NCBI GenBank assembly: GCA_964020085.1
Contig: CAXHUQ010001540.1
Coordinates: 1-64,000 of the forward strand
Direction of reading: 5' to 3'
DNA from: Micromussa lordhowensis
Taxonomy: Eukaryota > Cnidaria > Anthozoa > Scleractinia > Lobophylliidae
Length of the DNA stretch: 64,000 nt
Positions 21,971 to 33,868 of the stretch are shown here, piece by piece. Within the stretch, counting starts at the first letter, position 1; the number at the start of each line of letters is the position of its first letter. Made by a program: the position numbers and the translations under genes. The notes below the pieces were generated by a model, which was given only the letters and a program-made list of their open reading frames with translations, made no database searches and was not told the origin of the DNA.

Positions 21971-24136
21971 ATGTGGACCCGGACCGACCCCAGGAGTGCT
22001 TTGGTGCCATTAGTTTGCCAAGTTGCGACACGCGTCAAGCTCGGCTAACTAGTCAGCCAGCCGGCCACGCCTGGGGATCTGCCGGGCTGATTAGCATAGT
22101 GGGAGATTTTGCGCAGCTCCGATACTTCGCATTTGGACCCGGATCGACCCCGGGAGTGCTTTGGTGGTATTAGTTTGCAAAGTTGCGACGCGTGCAAAGT
22201 TGGGCTAATTAGCAAACGGGCTGGTTAGCATAGTGCGAGATTTCGCGCAGCTCCGAAACTTTGCATATGGACCCGGACCGACCCCAGGAGTGCTTTGGTG
22301 CCATTAGTTTGCCAAGTTGCGACACGCGTCAAGCTCGGCTAACTAGTCAGCCAGCCGGCCACGCCTGGGGATCTGCCGGGCTGATTAGCATAGTGCGAGA
22401 TTTTGCGCAGCTCCGATACTTCGCATTTGGACCCGGACCGACCCCGGGAGTGCTTTGGTGGTATTAGTTTGCAAAGTTGCGACGCGCGCAAAGTTGGGCT
22501 AATTAGCAAACGGGCTGGTTAGCATAGTGCGAGATCTCGCGCAGCTCCGAAACTTTGCATGTGGACCCGGTTCGACCCCAGGAGTGCTTTGGTGCCATTA
22601 GTTTGCCAAGTTGCGACACGCGTCAAGCTCGGCTAACTAGTCAGCCAGCCGGTCACGCCTGTGGATCTGCCGGGCTGATGAGCATAGTGCGAGATTTTGC
22701 GCAGCTCCGAGACTTCGCATTTGGACCTGGACCGACCCCGGGAGTGCTTTGGTGGTATTAGTTTGCAAAGTTGCGACGCACGCAAAGTTGGGCTAATTAG
22801 AAAACGGGCTGGTTAGCATAGTGCGAGATTTCGCGCAGCTCCGAAACTTTGCATGTGGACCCGGACCGACCCCAGGAGTGCTTTGGTGCCATTAGTTTGC
22901 CAAGTTGCGACACGCGTCAAGCTCGGCTAACTAGTCAGGCAGCCGGCCACGCCTGGGGATCTGCCGGGCTGATTAGCATAGTGCGAGATTTTGCGCAGCT
23001 CCAATACTTCGCATTTGGACCCGGACCGACCCCGGGAGTGCTTTGGTGGTATTAGTTTGCAAAGTTGCGACGCGCGCAAAGTTGGGCTAATTAGCAAACG
23101 GGCTGGTTAGCATAGTGCGAGATTTCGCGCAGCTCCGAAACTTTGCATGTGGACCAGGACCGACCCCAGGAGTGCTTTGGTGCCATTAGTTTGCCAAGTT
23201 GCGACACGCGTCAAGCTCGGCTAACTAGTCAGCCAGCCGGCCACGCCTGGGGATCTGCCGGGCTGATTAGCATAGTGCGAGATTTTGCGCAGCTCCGATA
23301 CTTCGCATTTGGACCCGGACCGACCCCGGGAGTGCTTTGGTGGTATTAGTTTGCAAAGTTGCGACGCGCGCAAAGTTGGGCTAATTAGCAAACGGGCTGG
23401 TTAGCATAGTCCGAGATTTCGCGCAGCTCCGAAACTTTGCATTTGGACCCGGACCGACCCCGGGAGTGCTTTGGTGGTATTAGTTTGCAAAGTTGCGACG
23501 CGCGCAAAGTCGGGCTAATTAGCAAACGGGCTGGTTAGCATAGTGCGAGATTTCGCGCAGCTCCGAAACTTTGCATGTGGACCAGGACCGACCCCAGGAG
23601 TGTTTTGGTGCCATTAGTTTGCCAAGTTGCGACACGCGTCAAGCTCGGCTAACTAGTCTGCCAGCCGGCCACGCCTGGGGATCTGCCGGGCTGATTAGCA
23701 TAGTGCGAGATTTTGCGCAGCTCCGATACTTCGCATTTGGACCCGGACCGACCCCGGGAGTGCTTTGGTGGTATTAGTTTGCAAAGTTGCGACGCGCGCA
23801 AAGTTGGGCTAATTAGCAAATGGGCTGGTTAGCATAGTGCGAGATTTCGCGCAGCTCCGAAACTTTGCATTTGGACCCGGACCGACCCCGGGAGTGCTTT
23901 GGTGGTATTAGTTTTCAAAGTTGCGACGCGCGCAAAGTTGGGCTTATTAGCAAACGGGCTGGTTAGCATAGTGCGAGATTTCGCGCAGCTCCGAAACTTT
24001 GCATTTGGACCCGGACCGATCCCGGGAGTGCTTTGGTGGTATTAGTTTGCAAAGTTGCGACGCGCGCAAAGTTGGGCTAATTAGCAAACGGGCTGGTTAG
24101 CATAGTGCGAGATTTCGCGCAGCTCCGAAACTTTGC
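21971..24136. repeat. Region I HOR cycle 9 (2,166-bp, 15-monomer HOR)
   Basis: The order is IVG (21971), an A starting ATATGG (22265), V (22559), AA (22853), DQ (23147) and SLP (23575, three B). This gives six A and nine B, and 6x160 + 9x134 = 2,166. It is adjacent to a near-identical copy: A starts at 21409, 21971, 22265, 22559, 22853 and 23147 recur exactly 2,166 bp later. Confidence 0.9.
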
Positions 24137-27100
24137 ATGTGGACCCGGACCGACCCCAGGAGTGCTTTGGTGCCATTAGTTTGCCAAGTTGCGACACGCG
24201 TCAAGCTCGGCTAACTAGTCAGCCAGCCGGCCACGCCTGGGGATCTGCCGGGCTGATTAGCATAGTGGGAGATTTTGCGCAGCTCCGATACTTCGCATTT
24301 GGACCCGGATCGACCCCGGGAGTGCTTTGGTGGTATTAGTTTGCAAAGTTGCGACGCGTGCAAAGTTGGGCTAATTAGCAAACGGGCTGGTTAGCATAGT
24401 GCGAGATTTCGCGCAGCTCCGAAACTTTGCATATGGACCCGGACCGACCCCAGGAGTGCTTTGGTGCCATTAGTTTGCCAAGTTGCGACACGCGTCAAGC
24501 TCGGCTAACTAGTCAGCCAGCCGGCCACGCCTGGGGATCTGCCGGGCTGATTAGCATAGTGCGAGATTTTGCGCAGCTCCGATACTTCGCATTTGGACCC
24601 GGACCGACCCCGGGAGTGCTTTGGTGGTATTAGTTTGCAAAGTTGCGACGCGCGCAAAGTTGGGCTAATTAGCAAACGGGCTGGTTAGCATAGTGCGAGA
24701 TCTCGCGCAGCTCCGAAACTTTGCATGTGGACCCGGTTCGACCCCAGGAGTGCTTTGGTGCCATTAGTTTGCCAAGTTGCGACACGCGTCAAGCTCGGCT
24801 AACTAGTCAGCCAGCCGGTCACGCCTGTGGATCTGCCGGGCTGATGAGCATAGTGCGAGATTTTGCGCAGCTCCGAGACTTCGCATTTGGACCTGGACCG
24901 ACCCCGGGAGTGCTTTGGTGGTATTAGTTTGCAAAGTTGCGACGCACGCAAAGTTGGGCTAATTAGAAAACGGGCTGGTTAGCATAGTGCGAGATTTCGC
25001 GCAGCTCCGAAACTTTGCATGTGGACCCGGACCGACCCCAGGAGTGCTTTGGTGCCATTAGTTTGCCAAGTTGCGACACGCGTCAAGCTCGGCTAACTAG
25101 TCAGGCAGCCGGCCACGCCTGGGGATCTGCCGGGCTGATTAGCATAGTGCGAGATTTTGCGCAGCTCCAATACTTCGCATTTGGACCCGGACCGACCCCG
25201 GGAGTGCTTTGGTGGTATTAGTTTGCAAAGTTGCGACGCGCGCAAAGTTGGGCTAATTAGCAAACGGGCTGGTTAGCATAGTGCGAGATTTCGCGCAGCT
25301 CCGAAACTTTGCATGTGGACCAGGACCGACCCCAGGAGTGCTTTGGTGCCATTAGTTTGCCAAGTTGCGACACGCGTCAAGCTCGGCTAACTAGTCAGCC
25401 AGCCGGCCACGCCTGGGGATCTGCCGGGCTGATTAGCATAGTGCGAGATTTTGCGCAGCTCCGATACTTCGCATTTGGACCCGGACCGACCCCGGGAGTG
25501 CTTTGGTGGTATTAGTTTGCAAAGTTGCGACGCGCGCAAAGTTGGGCTAATTAGCAAACGGGCTGGTTAGCATAGTCCGAGATTTCGCGCAGCTCCGAAA
25601 CTTTGCATTTGGACCCGGACCGACCCCGGGAGTGCTTTGGTGGTATTAGTTTGCAAAGTTGCGACGCGCGCAAAGTCGGGCTAATTAGCAAACGGGCTGG
25701 TTAGCATAGTGCGAGATTTCGCGCAGCTCCGAAACTTTGCATGTGGACCAGGACCGACCCCAGGAGTGCTTTGGTGCCATTAGTTTGCCAAGTTGCGACA
25801 CGCGTCAAGCTCGGCTAACTAGTCAGCCAGCCGGCCATGCCTGGGGATCTGCCGGGCTGATTAGCATAGTGCGAGATTTTGCGCAGCTCCGATACTTCGC
25901 ATTTGGACCCGGACCGACCCCGGGAGTGCTTTGGTGGTATTAGTTTGCAAAGTTGCGACGCGCGCAAAGTTGGGCTAATTAGCAAACGGGCTGGTTAGCA
26001 TAGTCCGAGATTTCGCGCAGCTCCGAAACTTTGCATTTGGACCCGGACCGACCCCGGGAGTGCTTTGGTGGTATTAGTTTGCAAAGTTGCGACGCGCGCA
26101 AAGTCGGGCTAATTAGCAAACGGGCTGGTTAGCATAGTGCGAGATTTCGCGCAGCTCCGAAACTTTGCATGTGGACCCGGACCGACCCCAGGAGTGCTTT
26201 GGTGCCATTAGTTTGCCAAGTTGCGACACGCGTCAAGCTCGGCTAACTAGTCAGGCAGCCGGCCACGCCTGGGGATCTGCCGGGCTGATTAGCATAGTGC
26301 GAGATTTTGCGCAGCTCCAATACTTCGCATTTGGACCCGGACCGACCCCGGGAGTGCTTTGGTGGTATTAGTTTGCAAAGTTGCGACGCGCGCAAAGTTG
26401 GGCTAATTAGCAAACGGGCTGGTTAGCATAGTGCGAGATTTCGCGCAGCTCCGAAACTTTGCATGTGGACCAGGACCGACCCCAGGAGTGCTTTGGTGCC
26501 ATTAGTTTGCCAAGTTGCGACACGCGTCAAGCTCGGCTAACTAGTCAGCCAGCCGGCCACGCCTGGGGATCTGCCGGGCTGATTAGCATAGTGCGAGATT
26601 TTGCGCAGCTCCGATACTTCGCATTTGGACCCGGACCGACCCCGGGAGTGCTTTGGTGGTATTAGTTTGCAAAGTTGCGACGCGCGCAAAGTTGGGCTAA
26701 TTAGCAAACGGGCTGGTTAGCATAGTCCGAGATTTCGCGCAGCTCCGAAACTTTGCATTTGGACCCGGACCGACCCCGGGAGTGCTTTGGTGGTATTAGT
26801 TTGCAAAGTTGCGACGCGCGCAAAGTCGGGCTAATTAGCAAACGGGCTGGTTAGCATAGTGCGAGATTTCGCGCAGCTCCGAAACTTTGCATGTGGACCA
26901 GGACCGACCCCAGGAGTGCTTTGGTGCCATTAGTTTGCCAAGTTGCGACACGCGTCAAGCTCGGCTAACTAGTCAGCCAGCCGGCCATGCCTGGGGATCT
27001 GCCGGGCTGATTAGCATAGTGCGAGATTTTGCGCAGCTCCGATACTTCGCATTTGGACCCGGACCGACCCCGGGAGTGCTTTGGTGGTATTAGTTTGCAA

Positions 27101-28308
27101 AGTTGCGACGCGCGCAAAGTTGGGCTAATTAGCAAACGGGCTGGTTAGCATAGTCCGAGATTTCGCGCAGCTCCGAAACTTTGCATTTGGACCCGGACCG
27201 ACCCCGGGAGTGCTTTGGTGGTATTAGTTTGCAAAGTTGCGACGCGCGCAAAGTCGGGCTAATTAGCAAACGGGCTGGTTAGCATAGTGCGAGATTTCGC
27301 GCAGCTCCGAAACTTTGCATGTGGACCAGGACCGACCCCAGGAGTGTTTTGGTGCCATTAGTTTGCCAAGTTGCGACACGCGTCAAGCTCGGCTAACTAG
27401 TCAGCCAGCCGGCCATGCCTGGGGATCTGCCGGGCTGATTAGCATAGTGCGAGATTTTGCGCAGCTCCGATACTTCGCATTTGGACCCGGACCGACCCCG
27501 GGAGTGCTTTGGTGGTATTAGTTTGCAAAGTTGCGACGCGCGCAAAGTTGGGCTAATTAGCAAACAGGCTGGTTAGCATAGTCCGAGATTTCGCGCAGCT
27601 CCGAAACTTTGCATTTGGACCCGGACTGACCCCGGGAGTGCTTTGGTGGTATTAGTTTGCAAAGTTGCGACGCGCGCAAAGTCGGGCTAATTAGCAAACG
27701 GGCTGGTTAGCATAGTGCGAGATTTCGCGCAGCTCCGAAACTTTGCATGTGGACCAGGACCGACCCCAGGAGTGTTTTGGTGCCATTAGTTTGCCAAGTT
27801 GCGACACGCGTCAAGCTCGGCTAACTAGTCTGCCAGCCGGCCACGCCTGGGGATCTGCCGGGCTGATTAGCATAGTGCGAGATTTTGCGCAGCTCCGATA
27901 CTTCGCATTTGGACCCGGACCGACCCCGGGAGTGCTTTGGTGGTATTAGTTTGCAAAGTTGTGACGCGCGCAAAGTTGGGCTAATTAGCAAACGGGCTGG
28001 TTAGCATAGTGCGAGATTTCGCGCAGCTCCGAAACTTTGCATTTGGACCCGGACCGACCCCGGGAGTGCTTTGGTGGTATTAGTTTGCAAAGTTGCGACG
28101 CGCGCAAAGTTGGGCTTATTAGCAAACGGGCTGGTTAGCATAGTGCGAGATTTCGCGCAGCTCCGAAACTTTGCATTTGGACCCGGACCGATCCCGGGAG
28201 TGCTTTGGTGGTATTAGTTTGCAAAGTTGCGACGCGCGCAAAGTTGGGCTAATTAGCAAACGGGCTGGTTAGCATAGTGCGAGATTTCGCGCAGCTCCGA
28301 AACTTTGC
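24137..28308. repeat. Region I HOR cycle 10 (longest, 4.17 kb, internal 1,150-bp duplication)
   Basis: The order is IVG (24137), ATATGG-A (24431), V (24725), AA (25019), DQ (25313, 25741), AA again (26169), DQ (26463, 26891, 27319) and SLP (27747, three B). The AA-DQ-DQ block of 294+428+428 = 1,150 bp is tandemly duplicated. One B near 27,626 has a private GGACTGACC. Confidence 0.88.
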
Positions 28309-30768
28309 ATGTGGACCCGGACCGACCCCAGGAGTGCTTTGGTGCCATTAGTTTGCCAAGTTGCGACACGCGTCAAGCTCGGCTAACTAGTCAGCCAGCC
28401 GGCCACGCCTGGGGATCTGCCGGGCTGATTAGCATAGTGGGAGATTTTGCGCAGCTCCGATACTTCGCATTTGGACCCGGACCGACCCCGGGAGTGCTTT
28501 GGTGGTATTAGTTTGCAAAGTTGCGACACGTGCAAAGTTGGGCTAATTAGCAAACGGGCTGGTTAGCATAGTGCGAGATTTCGCGCAGCTCCGAAACTTT
28601 GCATGTGGACCCGGACCGACCCCAGGAGTGCTTTGGTGCCATTAGTTTGCCAAGTTGCGACACGCGTCAAGCTCGGCTAACTAGTCAGCCAGCCGGCCAC
28701 GCCTGGGGATCTGCCGGGCTGATTAGCATAGTGGGAGATTTTGCGCAGCTCCGATACTTCGCATTTGGACCCGGACCGACCCCGGGAGTGCTTTGGTGGT
28801 ATTAGTTTGCAAAGTTGCGACGCGCGCAAAGTTGGGCTAATTAGCAAACGGGCTGGTTAGCATAGTGCGAGATCTCGCGCAGCTCCGAAACTTTGCATGT
28901 GGACCCGGTTCGACCCCAGGAGTGCTTTGGTGCCATTAGTTTGCCAAGTTGCGACACGCGTCAAGCTCGGCTAACTAGTCAGCCAGCCGGTCACGCCTGT
29001 GGATCTGCCGGGCTGATGAGCATAGTGCGAGATTTTGCGCAGCTCCGAGACTTCGCATTTGGACCTGGACCGACCCCGGGAGTGCTTTGGTGGTATTAGT
29101 TTGCAAAGTTGCGACGCACGCAAAGTTGGGCTAATTAGAAAACGGGCTGGTTAGCATAGTGCGAGATTTCGCGCAGCTCCGAAACTTTGCATGTGGACCC
29201 GGACCGACCCCAGGAGTGCTTTGGTGCCATTAGTTTGCCAAGTTGCGACACGCGTCAAGCTCGGCTAACTAGTCAGGCAGCCGGCCACGCCTGGGGATCT
29301 GCCGGGCTGATTAGCATAGTGCGAGATTTTGCGCAGCTCCAATACTTCGCATTTGGACCCGGACCGACCCCGGGAGTGCTTTGGTGGTATTAGTTTGCAA
29401 AGTTGCGACGCGCGCAAAGTTGGGCTAATTAGCAAACGGGCTGGTTAGCATAGTGCGAGATTTCGCGCAGCTCCGAAACTTTGCATGTGGACCAGGACCG
29501 ACCCCAGGAGTGCTTTGGTGCCATTAGTTTGCCAAGTTGCGACACGCGTCAAGCTCGGCTAACTAGTCAGCCAGCCGGCCACGCCTGGGGATCTGCCGGG
29601 CTGATTAGCATAGTGCGAGATTTTGCGCAGCTCCGATACTTCGCATTTGGACCCGGACCGACCCCGGGAGTGCTTTGGTGGTATTAGTTTGCAAAGTTGC
29701 GACGCGCGCAAAGTTGGGCTAATTAGCAAACGGGCTGGTTAGCATAGTCCGAGATTTCGCGCAGCTCCGAAACTTTGCATTTGGACCCGGACCGACCCCG
29801 GGAGTGCTTTGGTGGTATTAGTTTGCAAAGTTGCGACGCGCGCAAAGTCGGGCTAATTAGCAAACGGGCTGGTTAGCATAGTGCGAGATTTCGCGCAGCT
29901 CCGAAACTTTGCATGTGGACCAGGACCGACCCCAGGAGTGCTTTGGTGCCATTAGTTTGCCAAGTTGCGACACGCGTCAAGCTCGGCTAACTAGTCAGCC
30001 AGCCGGCCATGCCTGGGGATCTGCCGGGCTGATTAGCATAGTGCGAGATTTTGCGCAGCTCCGATACTTCGCATTTGGACCCGGACCGACCCCGGGAGTG
30101 CTTTGGTGGTATTAGTTTGCAAAGTTGCGACGCGCGCAAAGTTGGGCTAATTAGCAAACGGGCTGGTTAGCATAGTCCGAGATTTCGCGCAGCTCCGAAA
30201 CTTTGCATTTGGACCCGGACCGACCCCGGGAGTGCTTTGGTGGTATTAGTTTGCAAAGTTGCGACGCGCGCAAAGTCGGGCTAATTAGCAAACGGGCTGG
30301 TTAGCATAGTGCGAGATTTCGCGCAGCTCCGAAACTTTGCATGTGGACCAGGACCGACCCCAGGAGTGTTTTGGTGCCATTAGTTTGCCAAGTTGCGACA
30401 CGCGTCAAGCTCGGCTAACTAGTCAGCCAGCCGGCCACGCCTGGGGATCTGCCGGGCTGATTAGCATAGTGCGAGATTTTGCGCAGCTCCGATACTTCGC
30501 ATTTGGACCCGGACCGACCCCGGGAGTGCTTTGGTGGTATTAGTTTGCAAAGTTGCGACGCGCGCAAAGTTGGGCTAATTAGCAAACGGGCTGGTTAGCA
30601 TAGTGCGAGATTTCGCGCAGCTCCGAAACTTTGCATTTGGACCCGGACCGACCCCGGGAGTGCTTTGGTGGTATTAGTTTGCAAAGTTGCGACGCGCGCA
30701 AAGTTGGGCTTATTAGCAAACGGGCTGGTTAGGATAGTGCGAGATTTCGCGCAGCTCCGAAACTTTGC
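28309..30768. repeat. Region I HOR cycle 11 (last cycle before the region II junction)
   Basis: The order is IVG (28309), a second A with the IVG GTGGGAG change (28603), V (28897), AA (29191), and DQ (29485, 29913, 30341), the last with GTGTTTTGG. The final B (30,635-30,768) pairs GGGCTTATTAGC with GGTTAGGATAG. That combination is typical of region III, not region I, so the exchange between families lies in or just before this B. Confidence 0.82.
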
Positions 30769-30928
30769 ATGTGGACCCGGACCGACCCCAGGAGTGCTTT
30801 GGTGCCATTAGTTTGCCAAGTTGCGACACGCGTCAAGCTCGGCTAACTAGTCAGCCAGCCGGCCACGCCTGGGGATCTGCCGGGCTGATTAGCATAGTGC
30901 GAGATTTCGCGCAGCTCCGAAACTTTGC
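30769..30928 (+). repeat. A/B chimera producing a direct A-A junction (region I to II boundary)
   Basis: The A starting at 30769 ends with the B-type tail (GATTTCGCGCAGCTCCGAAAC) and is followed at once by another A start at 30929, with no B between. The step is 160 bp, one of two in the window. An unequal crossover in the shared 3' half, between an A and a B, would give exactly this product. It coincides with the change from DQ/SLP-type HORs to simple dimers. Confidence 0.87.
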
Positions 30929-31810
30929 ATGTGGACCCGGACCGACCCCAGGAGTGCTTTGGTGCCATTAGTTTGCCAAGTTGCGACACGCGTCAAGCTC
31001 GGCTAACTAGTCAGCCAGCCGGCCACGCCTGGGGATCTGCCGGGCTGATTAGCATAGTGCGAGATTTTGCGCAGCTCCGATACTTCGCATTTGGACCCGG
31101 ACCGACCCCGGGAGTGCTTTGGTGGTATTAGTTTGCAAAGTTGCGACGCGCGCAAAGTTGGGCTAATTAGCAAACGGGCTGGTTAGCATAGTGCGAGATT
31201 TCGCGCAGGTCCGAAACTTTGCATGTGGACCCGGACCGACCCCAGGAGTGCTTTGGTGCCATTAGTTTGCCAAGTTGCGACACGCGTCAAGCTCGGCTAA
31301 CTAGTCAGCCAGCCGGCCACGCCTTTTGATCTGCCGGGCTGATTAGCATAGTGCGAGATTTTGCGCAGCTCCGATACTTCGCATTTGGACCCGGACCGAC
31401 CCCGGGAGTGCTTTGGTGGTATTAGTTTGCAAAGTTGCGACGCGCGCAAAGTTGGGCTAATTAGCAAACGGGCTGGTTAGCATAGTGCGAGATTTCGCGC
31501 AGCTCCGAAACTTTGCATGTGGACCCGGACCGACCCCAGGAGTGCTTTGGTGCCATTAGTTTGCCAAGTTGCGACACGCGTCAAGCTCGGCTAACTAGTC
31601 AGCCAGCCGGCCACGCCTGGGGATCTGCCGGGCTGATTAGCATAGTGCGAGATTTTGCGCAGCTCCGATACTTCGCATTTGGACCCGGACCGACCCCGGG
31701 AGTGCTTTGGTGGTATTAGTTTGCAAAGTTGCGACGCGCGCAAAGTTGGGCTAATTAGCAAACGGGCTGGTTAGCATAGTGCGAGATTTCGCGCAGCTCC
31801 GAAACTTTGC
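30929..31810. repeat. Three simple A-B dimers at the start of region II
   Basis: A copies lie at 30929, 31223 and 31517, each followed by one B. The second carries GCCTTTTGATC (three adjacent changes at 31325-31327) and is preceded by a private CGCGCAGGTCC. The third is close to the A-B consensus and matches the dimer at 51245. Confidence 0.87.
31325..31327. repeat. Three-base substitution variant GGG to TTT in type A
   Basis: The usual GCCTGGGGATC reads GCCTTTTGATC here, with no length change. The same triple change is at 33383-33385, 34559-34561 and 53111-53113, at distances of 2,058 (7x294), 1,176 and 18,552 bp. It marks one phase of the region II HOR and breaks the 68-codon open frame otherwise present in A units. 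Confidence 0.92.
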
Positions 31811-32692
31811 ATGTGGACCCGGACCGACCCCAGGAGCGCTTTGGTGCCATTAGTTTGCCAAGTTGCGACACGCGTCAAGCTCAGCTAACTAGTCAGCCAG
31901 CCGGCAACGCCTGGGGATCTGCCGGGCTGATTAGCATAGTGCGAAATTTTGCGCAGCTCCGATACTTCGCATTTGGACACGGACCGACCCCGGGAGTGCT
32001 TTGGTGGTATTAGTTTGCAAAGTTGCGACGCGCGCAAAGTTGGGCTAATTAGCAAACGGGCTGGTTAGCATAGTGCGAGATTTCGCGCAGCTCCGAAACT
32101 TTGCATGTGGACCCGGTTCGATCCCAGGAGTGCTTTGGTGCCATTAGTTTGCCAAGTTGCGACACGCGTCAAGCTCGGCTAACTAGTCAGCCAGCCGGTC
32201 ACGCCTGTGGATCTGCCGGGCTGATTAGCATAGTGCGAGATTTTGCGCAGCTCCGATACTTCGCATTTGGATCTGGACCGACCCCGGGAGTGCTTTGGTG
32301 GTATTAGTTTGCAAAGTTGCGACGCACGCAAAGTTGGGCTAATTAGCAAACGGGCTGGTTAGCATAGTGCGAGATTTCGCGCAGCTCCGAAACTTTGCAT
32401 GTGGACCCGGACCGACCCCAGGAGTGCTTTGGTGCCATTAGTTTGCCAAGTCGCGACACGCGTCAAGCTCGGGTAACTAGTCAGCCAGCCGGCCACGCCT
32501 GGGGATCTGCCGGGCTGATTAGCATAGTGCGAGATTTTGCGCAGTTCCGATACTTCGCATTTGGACCCGGACCGAGCCCGGGAGTGCTTTGGTGGTATTA
32601 GTTTGCAAAGTTGCGACGCGCGCAAAGTTGGGCTAATTAGCAAACGGGCTGGTTAGCATAGTGCGAGATTTCGCGCAGCTCCGAAACTTTGC
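31811..32692. repeat. 882-bp three-dimer block (copies at 36061 and 51539)
   Basis: A copies lie at 31811 (GGAGCGCTTT, CCGGCAACGCC, GTGCGAAATTTT), 32105 (CCGGTTCGATCC, GCCTGTGGATC, TGGATCTGG) and 32399 (AAGTCGCGACACG, CTCGGGTAAC). The same trio with the same linked changes recurs at 36061-36942 (offset 4,250) and 51539-52420 (offset 19,728 from here). Confidence 0.9.
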
Positions 32693-33868
32693 ATGTGGAC
32701 CCGGACCGACCCCAGGAGTGCTTTGGTGCCATTAGTTTGCCAAGTTGCGACACGCGTCAAGCTCGGCTAACTAGTCAGCCAGCAGGCCACGCCTGGGGAT
32801 CTGCCGCGCTGATTAGCATAGTGCGAGATTTTGCGCAGCTTCGATACTTCGCATATGGACCCGGACCGACCCCGGGAGTGCTTTGGTGGTATTAGTTTGC
32901 AAAGTTGCGACGCGCGCAAAGTTGGGCTAATTAGCAAACGGGCTGGTTAGCATAGTGCGAGATTTCGCGCAGCTCCGAAACTTTGCATGTGGACCCGGAC
33001 CGACCCCAGGAGCGCTTTGGTGCCATTAGTTTGCCAAGGTGCGACACGCGTCAAGCTCGGCTAACTAGTCAGCCAGCCGGCCACGCCTGGGGATCTGCCG
33101 GGCTGATTAGCATAGTGCGAGATTTTGCGCAGCTCCGATACTTCGCATTTGGACCCGGACCGACCCCGGGAGTGCTTTGGTGGTATTAGTTTGCAAAGTT
33201 GCGACGCGCGCAAAGTTGGGCTAATTAGCAAACGGGCTGGTTAGCATAGTGCGAGATTTCGCGCAGCTCCGAAACTTTGCATGTGGACCCGGACCGACCC
33301 CAGGAGTGCTTTGGTGCCATTAGTTTGCCAAGTTGCGACACGCGTCAAGCTCGGCTAACTAGTCAGCAGGCCGGCCACGCCTTTTGATCTGCCGGGCTGA
33401 TTAGCATAGTGCGAGATTTTGTGCAGCTCCGATACTTCGCATTTGGACCCGGACCGACCCCGGGAGTGCTTTGGTGGTATTAGTTTGCAAAGTTGCGACG
33501 CGCGCAAAGTTGGGCTAATTAGCAAACGGGCTGGTTAGCATAGTGCGAGATTTCGCGCAGCTCCGAAACTTTGCATGTGGACCCGGACCGACCCCAGGAG
33601 TGCTTTGGTGCCATTAGTTTGCCAAGTTGCGACACGCGTCAAGCTCGGCTAACTAGTCAGCCAGCCGGTCACGCCTGTGGATCTGCCGGGCTGATTAGCA
33701 TAGTGCGAGATTTTGCGCAGCTCCGATACTTCGCATTTGGACCTGGACTGACCCCGGGAGTGCTTTGGTGGTATTAGTTTGCAAAGTTGCGACGCACGCA
33801 AAGTTGGGCTAATTAGCAAACAGGCTGGTTAGCATAGTGCGAGATTTCGCGCTGCTCCGAAACTTTGC
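32693..33868. repeat. 1,176-bp four-dimer HOR, copy 1
   Basis: Four A-B dimers start at 32693 (CTGCCGCGCTG, CGCATATGG), 32987 (GGAGCGCTTT), 33281 (GCCTTTTGATC, GATTTTGTGC) and 33575 (GCCTGTGGATC, GGACCTGGACTG). The last B carries TTTCGCGCTGCTCCG. Confidence 0.9.

Larger units (their letters stand above)
1..30768. repeat. Region I: HOR family marked by the V, DQ, SLP and IVG variants
   Basis: The region is defined by a recurring order of A variants. IVG has AGTGGGAGATTTTG. V has CCCGGTTCG with GCCTGTGGATC and CTGATGAGCA. AA has GTCAGGCAGCC. DQ has GTGGACCAGG. SLP has TAGTCTGCC with GTGTTTTGG. Runs of two or three B (428- and 562-bp steps) are concentrated here: 23 of 36 A-B-B and all nine A-B-B-B. 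Second B copies often carry TAGTCCGAG and AAAGTCGGG. The cycle appears about twelve times with variable length. The region ends at an A/B chimera near 30,890. Confidence 0.9.

Noticed and set aside
32359..32643. 94-aa minus-strand open frames (also 36609, 52087; an 89-aa one at 50891)
   Set aside because: Antisense readings of A-B units in which a variant removes a minus-strand stop (for example AAGTCGCGACACG with CTCGGGTAAC). They occur only where that variant was copied.
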